A DNA stretch of 12,534 nucleotides from JAFGHJ01 sp964534175 (lineage in GTDB: Bacteria; Hydrothermota; UBA3072), in contig CAZHNS010000040.1 in NCBI GenBank assembly GCA_964534175.1, positions 1-12,534 of the forward strand. The letters are read 5' to 3'. How positions within the stretch are numbered: position 1 is the first letter of the stretch; each line of letters begins with the position of its first letter. Positions 7,301-12,534 of this stretch are shown piece after piece. The translations under genes and the position numbers were made by a program. The notes under the pieces were generated by a model. The model was not told the origin of the DNA, did not search any database, and was given only the letters and a program-made list of their open reading frames with translations.

Positions 7301-7411
7301 AACCACGAAACACACTAAACACAAGAAACCCCACCCCCCCCTTTAAGTCGTATTAAAAAAACACTAAAAAATTAAAATAAAGATTTAGTGTCTTTCGTGT
7401 GTTTAGTGGTT
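7301..7411. repeat. Inverted pair of GTG-type repeat cores around a C-tract
   Basis: The left arm at 7301-7327 (AACCACGAAACACACTAAAC and on) matches the reverse complement of 7385-7411 at 22 of 27 positions. The right arm reads TTTAGTG, TTTCGTG, TTTAGTGG with a 9-bp period and resembles the cores at 1630-1663 and 2783-2815. Between the arms lie a C-rich tract (7329-7341: four C, an A, eight C) and a smaller perfect 8-bp stem (ACACTAAA 7361-7368 with TTTAGTGT 7384-7391). The element fills the space between the divergent TPR and lexA promoters. It is not followed by a T-run and no gene ends here, so a terminator role is unlikely. Confidence 0.7.
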
Positions 7412-7423
7412 TGAAATCGCCTC

Positions 7424-7451
7424 TTGACAAAAAGAAAATAATCAATATTAT
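7424..7451 (+). promoter_or_regulatory. lexA-dinB promoter
   Basis: TTGACA at 7424-7429 and TATTAT at 7446-7451 with a 16-base spacer (alternatively TATATT at 7449-7454 with 19). It lies directly before the palindromic candidate LexA operator, so a bound repressor would cover the transcription start. Confidence 0.8.
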
Positions 7452-7456
7452 ATTAA

Positions 7457-7472
7457 GTAAACATATGTTTAC
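7457..7472. promoter_or_regulatory. Candidate LexA operator (SOS box), perfect 16-bp palindrome
   Basis: GTAAACATATGTTTAC is a perfect palindrome placed between the -10 element and the ribosome site of lexA. Its centre AAAC-N4-GTTT resembles the Gram-positive SOS box GAAC-N4-GTTC with the outer G/C replaced. Position and symmetry indicate LexA autoregulation; binding is inferred. Confidence 0.75.
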
Positions 7473-7474
7473 AT

Positions 7475-7480
7475 GGAGGA
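7475..7480 (+). promoter_or_regulatory. Shine-Dalgarno deciding the GTG start of lexA
   Basis: GGAGGA lies four bases before GTG 7485-7487. The in-frame ATG at 7473 meets TAA after three codons, so GTG is the start. Confidence 0.85.
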
Positions 7481-7484
7481 ATAA

Positions 7485-8042
7485 GTGGAAACCAGGGATA
7501 AAATAGTTAAATTTTTAAAAGAGTTTATAGAAGAAAAAGGCTTTGCTCCGAGCGTAAGGGAAATAGCCAAGTATCTCGGATTTAAAAGCACAAAAGCGGT
7601 AAAAGTGCACTTAGACAAACTCTCGCAGAAAGGAATAATAAAAAAGGGGAAAGGTGTTGCCCGCGGAATCAGTCTGCAGAGGGAAGGCATACCTATCTTA
7701 GGAAGAATCACCGCAGGGAAACCAACGTTGGAATTTGAAGGAATCGACGGGCATTTTTCTATAGATAAATGGAAAAACAACTTCCTTCTCAGAGTAAAAG
7801 GAGATAGTATGATAGGAGCAGGGATTCATGAAGGAGACCTTGTGGTTATAGACAGAACCCGTGAACCTCTAAAAGGAAATATAGTCGTGGCTCTCATCGA
7901 AGATGAAACAACGGTCAAAAAACTCGATAAAAAAAATGGGAATTGGATTTTAAAGCCCGAAAACCCCGATTATCCCATAATAGATAAGGATTTCGAAGTT
8001 ATAGGGGTAGTCATAGGGGTTATAAGGAGTTACTACAGTTGA
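7485..8042 (+). CDS. lexA: LexA repressor, SOS regulator
   Basis: LexA represses DNA-damage genes and cleaves itself when RecA filaments form on single-stranded DNA. The 185 residues are slightly short for the family (about 200). A winged-helix DNA-binding domain spans about 1-65, with FAPSVREIAKYLGF and the recognition helix around STKAVKVHLDKL. The linker is short. The cleavage site is A77-G78 in GRITAGKP. The catalytic serine is S108 in GDSM and the lysine K145 in TVKKL, separated by 37 residues as in E. coli LexA (S119/K156). All three self-cleavage elements are intact, so a functional repressor is expected. GTG start with a good ribosome site. A consensus promoter and a perfect palindrome precede it. 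The stop overlaps the dinB start, placing repressor and polymerase in one transcript. Confidence 0.96.
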   Translation: METRDKIVKFLKEFIEEKGFAPSVREIAKYLGFKSTKAVKVHLDKLSQKGIIKKGKGVARGISLQREGIPILGRITAGKPTLEFEGIDGHFSIDKWKNNFLLRVKGDSMIGAGIHEGDLVVIDRTREPLKGNIVVALIEDETTVKKLDKKNGNWILKPENPDYPIIDKDFEVIGVVIGVIRSYYS

Positions 8043-9163
8043 TTTTATATGCAGACCTCGATGCCTTTTTCGCATCTGTAGAACAGGCTTTAAATCCCAA
8101 TCTTAGAGACAAACCGGTTGTAGTTGCAGGAGATCCGAGAAGAAAGAGAGGAGTGGTGTCAGCCGCATCTTATGCTGCAAGAAAATCCGGCGTTCATTCC
8201 GCCCAACCGGTTGGGAAAGCTAAAGAAATTTGTCCACATTGTATTTTCGTTCAGCCTCATATGAGGATTTACGAAGCATTTTCCGGTATCTTTTATTCTA
8301 TACTAAACGAATATTCCGATAAATTAGAAGGAATATCCATCGACGAAGCATACATAGATTTATCTCACTCTCCAAAATTTAACAGGAATCCGAAAGATAT
8401 CGGTTTCGAAATAAAAAATAAGATAAAAAAAAATCTACAGATAAACGCAACCATAGGAATATCGAACAGTAAAACAGTAGCAAAAATAGCCGCGGAGCAG
8501 GTGAAGCCGAACGGACTTATAGTTATCCCCCCGGGCAAAGAAGAAGAATATGTTTTTCCCCTTCTTATCTCAAAATTTCCGGGTATAGGAAAGCGCTCCG
8601 AAGAAGAATTTAATAAAATGAACATATTTACCATTGGAGACCTTTTAACTTATCCCAGAAAAGAGATATTCTCATTATTCGGTCTTAATGGAATAAAGTG
8701 GATAACTTCTATCTACTACAGCAGGATAAACAAAAATCAACCGCAGAAATCTATATCCAAATCAAAAACTCTTGCGAAAGACACAAAAAATCTTGACATA
8801 TTATATTCTTTATTGTATTACCTGACGCAAAAAGTAGCTTTAAAACTGCAAAAGATAAATGTTTACACAACAAAAATTTCCGTAACCATCAGAGCCGCCG
8901 ACTTCAGCGAGAAAAAAGAATACAAGAAAATACCTCCGAGTAATCTCTCCTGCGATATATACCCTGTCGCGAAAGAAATCTTCACACAGATACCAAAAAG
9001 ATGGGTAAGGCTTATAAGTGTCCGAGCTTCAGAATTAACAAAAATGCCTTCTCTATTTCAGGACTATAGAAAAATCAGTCTTGAAAAGAAAATCCTGGAA
9101 ATACGCAGCCGTTACGGATTCGATTCCATACTGCCGCTCTCCTCTACTCGATTCAAATTCTAA
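8039..9163 (+). CDS. dinB: DNA polymerase IV (Y-family, error-prone translesion polymerase)
   Basis: DinB copies past damaged template bases with low fidelity. The 374 residues cover the full family length. The N-terminus ILYADLDAFFASVEQ matches the family from its second residue, supporting the TTG start at 8039-8041, with AAGGAG (8024-8029) nine bases upstream. Catalytic carboxylates are D6 and, in SIDEAYIDL, D102 and E103; the steric-gate phenylalanine is F11. A helix-hairpin-helix follows (FPGIGKRSEEEF, about 180-191), then the little-finger domain from about 237 (SISKSKTLAKD) to 330. Near the C-terminus MPSLF occupies the place where a QLSLF-type sliding-clamp motif is usual, and the extreme C-terminus (SSTRFKF) has no second motif, so clamp binding may be weak. 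It overlaps lexA by four bases and is probably repressed through the lexA operator. Confidence 0.96.
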   Translation: MILYADLDAFFASVEQALNPNLRDKPVVVAGDPRRKRGVVSAASYAARKSGVHSAQPVGKAKEICPHCIFVQPHMRIYEAFSGIFYSILNEYSDKLEGISIDEAYIDLSHSPKFNRNPKDIGFEIKNKIKKNLQINATIGISNSKTVAKIAAEQVKPNGLIVIPPGKEEEYVFPLLISKFPGIGKRSEEEFNKMNIFTIGDLLTYPRKEIFSLFGLNGIKWITSIYYSRINKNQPQKSISKSKTLAKDTKNLDILYSLLYYLTQKVALKLQKINVYTTKISVTIRAADFSEKKEYKKIPPSNLSCDIYPVAKEIFTQIPKRWVRLISVRASELTKMPSLFQDYRKISLEKKILEIRSRYGFDSILPLSSTRFKF

Positions 9164-9175
9164 GAATCTGAATCG
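9149..9175. repeat. 27-base near-perfect palindrome across the dinB stop codon
   Basis: The arms CGATTCAAATTCT (9149-9161) and AGAATCTGAATCG (9163-9175) are complementary except for one position (A9156 against C9168), around a central A. The dinB TAA (9161-9163) is in the middle. There is no U-run afterwards, so it is not a standard intrinsic terminator. It ends three bases before the trpS -35 box, so it could act as an operator, an RNA hairpin that attenuates read-through, or both. Confidence 0.6.
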
Positions 9176-9178
9176 CTC

Positions 9179-9206
9179 TTGACATAAAACACAAAATCCC
9201 TAATAT
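9179..9206 (+). promoter_or_regulatory. trpS promoter
   Basis: TTGACA (9179-9184) and TAATAT (9201-9206) are separated by 16 bases, about 65 bases before the trpS ATG. The leader is too short for a tryptophan T-box. The flank AATCGCTCTTGACA closely matches that of the lexA promoter. Confidence 0.75.
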
Positions 9207-9271
9207 ACAGGCTAGAATTAACGTAACTATGTAAATTGACGGCTAAAATTTTAAATTTCGGAGGATAATAG

Positions 9272-10279
9272 ATGGCTAAAAAAGTTTCACTAACAGGTAT
9301 AAAACCAACGGGAATGCTACATATAGGAAATTATTTCGGTGCCATAAAACCCGCGTTAGAATTAGCGGAAGAATACGAATCAAGATATTTTATAGCCGAC
9401 TACCACGCTCTTAACGCAGTAAAAGACAAAGAAGAATTAAAATTTTTGACTTATCAAGTTACGGCAGGTTGGCTTGCGTGCGGTCTGGATCCGAAAAAAA
9501 GTCTGATATACAAGCAATCGGATATATCGGAGACCTCTGAATTATCTACCATATTGGCTGCTTTTACTCCGAAAGGTTTAATGAATCGCGCTCACGCTTA
9601 CAAAGCTAAAGTAGACGAGAATACAGCCAAAAAAGAAGATCCGGACGCGAACATAAATATGGGACTTTTCACCTATCCGATTTTAATGGCTGCCGACATC
9701 CTCCTGTTTGATAGTGATGTTGTACCGATAGGAAAAGACCAGCAACAGCATTTAGAAATGACCGCGGATATAGCCGAAGCCGTAAACAAGAATTATAAAA
9801 AAGAACTCTTTAAAATACCTGCTGCGAAAATAGGAAAAGAAACTCAGTATATTGTGGGTATGGATGGGAGAAAGATGAGTAAAAGTTATGATAACACCAT
9901 AGAAATATTTTTACCGGAGAAAAAACTAAGAAAAAAAATAATGAAGATTGTAACGAACGCTCAGAGTGTTGAAGAGAAAAAAGACCCCGAAAGCTGTAAC
10001 GTCTTTAAATTATACAAATTATTTTCATCAAAAAAACAGCAAAAAGAAATTGCAGACAAATATCGCGCAGGGGGTATGGCTTACTCATACGCGAAACAAC
10101 AACTTTTCGAAGTAATGAATGAATTTCTAAAACCAATGCGAGAAAAATATGATTACTTCATGGAAAATACAAACGAAATCGAAAAGATTTTAAAAGCGGG
10201 TTCAAAGAAAGCGCGAGAAATAGCAAAGAAAAAAATAGAATTCTTAAGAAAAGAAATCGGAATAATAAACATTAAATAA
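9272..10279 (+). CDS. trpS: Tryptophanyl-tRNA synthetase
   Basis: TrpRS is a class I homodimer that charges tRNA-Trp. The 335 residues are the usual bacterial length. LTGIKPTGMLHIGN puts the HIGH-type signature HIGN at residues 17-20, and GRKMSKSYDN puts KMSKS at 201-205, both intact. IADYHAL (41-47), the FTYPILMAADIL block (133-144) and VPIGKDQQQHLE (151-162) are family blocks of the active site. The ATG has CGGAGGA six bases upstream (9259-9265). It is a single-gene unit with its own promoter, following dinB by 108 bases and facing cdd across a 16-base gap in which I see no terminator hairpin. Confidence 0.97.
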   Translation: MAKKVSLTGIKPTGMLHIGNYFGAIKPALELAEEYESRYFIADYHALNAVKDKEELKFLTYQVTAGWLACGLDPKKSLIYKQSDISETSELSTILAAFTPKGLMNRAHAYKAKVDENTAKKEDPDANINMGLFTYPILMAADILLFDSDVVPIGKDQQQHLEMTADIAEAVNKNYKKELFKIPAAKIGKETQYIVGMDGRKMSKSYDNTIEIFLPEKKLRKKIMKIVTNAQSVEEKKDPESCNVFKLYKLFSSKKQQKEIADKYRAGGMAYSYAKQQLFEVMNEFLKPMREKYDYFMENTNEIEKILKAGSKKAREIAKKKIEFLRKEIGIINIK

Positions 10280-10295
10280 AGATTACAATAACAGT

Positions 10296-10670
10296 TTACA
10301 TCGAAAATGGCGAAGGTAAAAGAGCCTTAAGAGTAGTAACGTTAGAATCTCCTTTAGCGTTTACAAGTACAACTTCCATATCTCTTGAAAATTCAGCAAG
10401 AAACTGCAAACAGGCACCACAGGGAACAATAAAATTCTCACCATCGGAAGCAATCGCTATTTTATCAAAATTCTTCGAGCCATCGGTAATAGCCTTCACA
10501 GCGGCCACTCTCTCAGCGCAAATAGTCAAAGAATAAGAAGCATTTTCTATGTTAAAACCGGTAAATATCTTGCCATCCGCAAGAAGAGCAGCTCCCACAC
10601 TAAAGTTCGAATATGGTGCGTATGCCTTTTCTTTTGCCTTTACTGCAGCCTCAATCAGTTTCTCTTTCAA
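10296..10670 (-). CDS. cdd: Cytidine deaminase
   Basis: Cdd hydrolyses cytidine and deoxycytidine to uridine and deoxyuridine in pyrimidine salvage. The 124 residues fit the small homotetrameric class. APYSNFSVGAAL (18-29) is the substrate-binding start of the fold, FNIENASY (39-46) carries the conserved Asn/Glu pair, CAE (51-53) supplies the first zinc ligand C51 and the catalytic glutamate E53, and PCGAC (83-87) supplies zinc ligands C84 and C87. The start taken is TTG at 10668-10670, overlapping the lipoprotein gene by 20 bases. A strong AAAGGAGG lies 12 bases upstream, somewhat far, so an in-frame ATT at 10674-10676 with better spacing is an alternative adding two residues. It is last in the rnhB-yraN-lipoprotein-cdd operon. 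Confidence 0.95.
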   Translation of the reverse strand: MKEKLIEAAVKAKEKAYAPYSNFSVGAALLADGKIFTGFNIENASYSLTICAERVAAVKAITDGSKNFDKIAIASDGENFIVPCGACLQFLAEFSRDMEVVLVNAKGDSNVTTLKALLPSPFSM

Positions 10671-11907
10671 AATAATGACTAACCTCCTTTGCTTTATTGC
10701 CTGCCATATCCTCTACTTTTTCCGTAACATAAGCAGTATAACCAAAAACACTTCTGCGCCTCAAAGTTGTAAAACGAAGGTAAGTCTGCCCGAATTCATT
10801 TCTTAACGTCAATTCACCTTTGAGTTCCGGCACATAAACCGAACTATCAGTCACGCTTTCAGGGTTAATCAACTCCGAAAAAGAAATCTCAAAAGCGGGA
10901 CCGATAACCCTCCAGTTCAAAACAGCAGGCGCAGTTGTATCACGGGCACATTCGCTACTGTCATGATTGCAGGAAAATGTTTTAAATCTTTTCTCAAAAA
11001 CAACCGAATCATCCCTTCCGAGTTTGTTGCCACTTAAATCCGAAATACCCCCCATAACCTTCAAAATATAATAGCTTTCCGGCTCAAGATTATCTGCTGG
11101 ATCGATTAAGACCCTCCCAAAATCCGCAGTATCGGGATTACCGATATAGTTTATATCCTTTATAATCACTTCTTTTTTGGTTCTTTCCTCGACAATTTTA
11201 AATTTATCCTTATCCAGAGTAGCAGTATCTACAGATGCGACAATTATCGAAGTATCAGCCGTCTCCCAGGTGTAGTCGTAAATAGCAAGTGCGATATCTG
11301 CATCAGTCCACCCATAATCGGTTGGTTGCCCTTCTATAAGGAATTTCAGAGAGGAAGTTAAGAAAGGCGGAATTTTATCTACCCCGACACCCTGCCAATC
11401 GCCTTTAGAATTATTGTTTTTAAAAGTAACAAAAGGAAAAACAAAATCATCATCTATCAATTCTCCACCCACCCCATTTCTATTGATATCCGCGTATTCT
11501 CCGTTTAACTTATAAATCTCTATACCGGACATCTTCAATGCATAAACCGTATTGTAATTTAATCTTTCCGTGGGCTTCAACACAAGTTTGGTTACCTCGG
11601 GAGAAACATCCCATTCCCGGGTAAAAGGAACTTCACGACCGGCAGTATCGATAACTTTTACCCCTCCGGAAGTTGTGTCGATCTCACCCTTAAATTGCAG
11701 ATTGATCCAGCTTGCTTCATCAAATTTTTGAACCCCAACAGAATCCTGCTTTTTCACAACAGTTCCGGAAAGCGATATATTAGAAACAACCTCTCCTCTC
11801 TCCAATTCCGAATAATCGGCTCGCAGGGGAGTAGGAGGAGCTATCTTAGCACAACTCGATACAAATAATAAAAGAAACAAAAATATGAATACTTTATCTG
11901 CGTTCAT
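10651..11907 (-). CDS. Lipoprotein with bacterial Ig-like (SbsA/Big_5-type) domains
   Basis: The 418-residue product starts with a short signal peptide, a hydrophobic stretch and the lipobox VSSC (16-19), so C19 should be lipidated and the signal removed by LspA. Residue +2 is alanine rather than aspartate, which fits outer-membrane sorting. The rest looks like three beta-sandwich modules, about 60-165, 175-310 and 325-418. Each of the last two ends in the aGN-type signature of Ig-like SbsA/Big_5 domains (SDLSGNKL near 289-296, EDMAGNKA near 399-406). DINRNG (140-145) resembles a calcium-binding loop. C313 and C320 lie between modules two and three and could form a disulfide. The role is unknown; such proteins are often surface or envelope structural components. 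It follows yraN by 21 bases with no strong ribosome site and overlaps cdd. Confidence 0.85.
   Translation of the reverse strand: MNADKVFIFLFLLLFVSSCAKIAPPTPLRADYSELERGEVVSNISLSGTVVKKQDSVGVQKFDEASWINLQFKGEIDTTSGGVKVIDTAGREVPFTREWDVSPEVTKLVLKPTERLNYNTVYALKMSGIEIYKLNGEYADINRNGVGGELIDDDFVFPFVTFKNNNSKGDWQGVGVDKIPPFLTSSLKFLIEGQPTDYGWTDADIALAIYDYTWETADTSIIVASVDTATLDKDKFKIVEERTKKEVIIKDINYIGNPDTADFGRVLIDPADNLEPESYYILKVMGGISDLSGNKLGRDDSVVFEKRFKTFSCNHDSSECARDTTAPAVLNWRVIGPAFEISFSELINPESVTDSSVYVPELKGELTLRNEFGQTYLRFTTLRRRSVFGYTAYVTEKVEDMAGNKAKEVSHYFERETD
10683..10690 (-). promoter_or_regulatory. Shine-Dalgarno of cdd with unusual spacing
   Basis: AAAGGAGG on the minus strand lies within the lipoprotein coding sequence, 12 bases before TTG (10668-10670) and six before an in-frame ATT (10674-10676). 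The sequence is ideal; the spacing leaves the start codon open. Confidence 0.6.
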
Positions 11908-11928
11908 CAGTGCAAATCCGTAGCTAAT

Positions 11929-12273
11929 TTAAACTCTAAACGCATCTTCATAATGTTCGATATTCTTTTCATTTCCAATTATAGTAAGGACATCAAATCT
12001 TACATCACATCTATCATAAAGGTCGTTTTTCGACAAAAAATACTTTGCCCCTTTTATCATATGTTCCTTTCTTTTTCTGTCGACACTAAGAAGAGGATTC
12101 ATAAAGTTAGAAGATTTTCTTCTCTTAACTTCCACGAAGGCTATAATTTCTCCCTTTTTGGTTACAAGATCTATCTCAAACCCCTTTCCGTTAAAATTAC
12201 TGGCAAGAATTTTATATCCCTTACCCCGGAGATAAGAAGCAGCTATCTCTTCACCTTTATCTCTGTAACTCAT
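11929..12273 (-). CDS. yraN: YraN/UPF0102-family endonuclease-like protein
   Basis: The 114 residues are the normal family length. The fold is of the PD-(D/E)xK nuclease type: GEEIAASYLRGKGYKIL (7-23) is the N-terminal helix block, FEIDLV (32-37) supplies E33 and D35, and FVEVKRR (46-52) supplies E48 and K50 of the catalytic core. FDVLTI (93-98) completes the sheet. Biochemical function is not settled for the family, though a Holliday-junction or nuclease role is often proposed. The ATG overlaps the rnhB stop by four bases (ATGA); rnhB-yraN adjacency is common in bacteria. Confidence 0.93.
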   Translation of the reverse strand: MSYRDKGEEIAASYLRGKGYKILASNFNGKGFEIDLVTKKGEIIAFVEVKRRKSSNFMNPLLSVDRKRKEHMIKGAKYFLSKNDLYDRCDVRFDVLTIIGNEKNIEHYEDAFRV

Positions 12274-12534
12274 CCAAACAATCTCTTCATTGGATAATAG
12301 CTCTTTCTGTGTATTTTGCTGAAGCCATACTCATCTATTTTTTGCATATGCTCCGCTGTTCCATACCCTTTATTCTTAGCAAACCCGTACACGGGAAAGA
12401 AAATATCATAAAATTCCATCACCCTATCTCTTAAAACCTTGGCTACAATCGAAGCAGCGCCTATAGCATGCGAGACACCATCGCCGCCGTGTATAGCCGT
12501 TTGAGAAAAAGGTAATTCTGGTATGGGGTAACCA
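12270..12534 (-). CDS. rnhB: Ribonuclease HII, C-terminal part (5' end outside window)
   Basis: RNase HII removes RNA from RNA-DNA hybrids, including single misincorporated ribonucleotides. The frame runs open to the window edge (first complete codon at 12531-12533), leaving 87 C-terminal residues. GGDGVSHAIGAASIVAKVLRD (fragment 16-36) is the family's third conserved block, whose final aspartate D36 is a metal ligand. FPVYGFAKNKGYGTAEH (46-62) and IHRKSYYP (74-81) are the C-terminal signatures. The N-terminal D-E-A metal motif is outside the window. The stop lies within the start of yraN. Confidence 0.95.
   Translation of the reverse strand, partial: GYPIPELPFSQTAIHGGDGVSHAIGAASIVAKVLRDRVMEFYDIFFPVYGFAKNKGYGTAEHMQKIDEYGFSKIHRKSYYPMKRLFG

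Noticed and set aside
7469..7780. 103-codon minus-strand frame opposite lexA
   Set aside because: Antisense to the LexA DNA-binding domain, no support of its own.
9207..9271. Possible tryptophan T-box or leader peptide before trpS
   Set aside because: The leader of about 60 bases is too short and has no T-box consensus, no Trp-rich ORF and no terminator.
10280..10295. Shared terminator between convergent trpS and cdd
   Set aside because: The gap is AT-rich with no inverted repeat.

Overview
This is an AT-rich window from a Gram-negative-type (diderm) bacterium. Evidence for two membranes is a lipoprotein signal peptidase, a lipoprotein with a clear lipobox, and a predicted outer-membrane beta-barrel ending in phenylalanine. 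Nearly everything is housekeeping: tRNA modification, aminoacyl-tRNA synthetases, SOS response, RNase HII. The lineage cannot be fixed from sequence alone. The mix of intergenic repeats, low GC, and a Gram-positive-like LexA operator would fit an uncultivated candidate phylum, which is an inference. No rRNA, tRNA, CRISPR array, transposase or phage gene was seen.

Layout. 1-1505 (+): the 3' end of mnmE overlaps queA by four bases; both act on tRNA wobble position 34. 1506-2907: a low-density zone where an unrecognised beta-barrel-like gene (1671-2720, -) sits between same-orientation copies of a composite intergenic repeat. 2908-7204 (-): a tight operon of a TPR protein, ileS, a DksA/TraR-type zinc-finger protein and lspA, driven by a strong-looking promoter at 7229-7257. 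7205-7484: a divergent promoter region holding an inverted pair of a related repeat and a C-tract. 7485-9163 (+): lexA and dinB overlap by four bases behind a consensus promoter and a perfect 16-bp palindrome, a self-contained SOS unit. 9272-10279 (+): trpS with its own promoter. 10296-12534 (-): an operon of rnhB (cut by the window edge), yraN, an Ig-like-domain lipoprotein and cdd, convergent with trpS.

How they work together. The two operons reading toward lower coordinates combine translation functions with envelope functions (lspA; lipoprotein). The lexA-dinB pair couples the SOS repressor to an error-prone polymerase. Genes are packed with 4-22 base overlaps, and coupled genes often use TTG starts (traR-like, lspA, dinB, cdd), with GTG for ileS and lexA.

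I found no clearly new multi-gene system. The most unusual signals are the composite repeat (7-bp tandem arrays, an A-rich linker and a GTG-rich core) bracketing the orphan beta-barrel gene, the inverted pair of the related core between the TPR and lexA promoters, and the candidate LexA operator.
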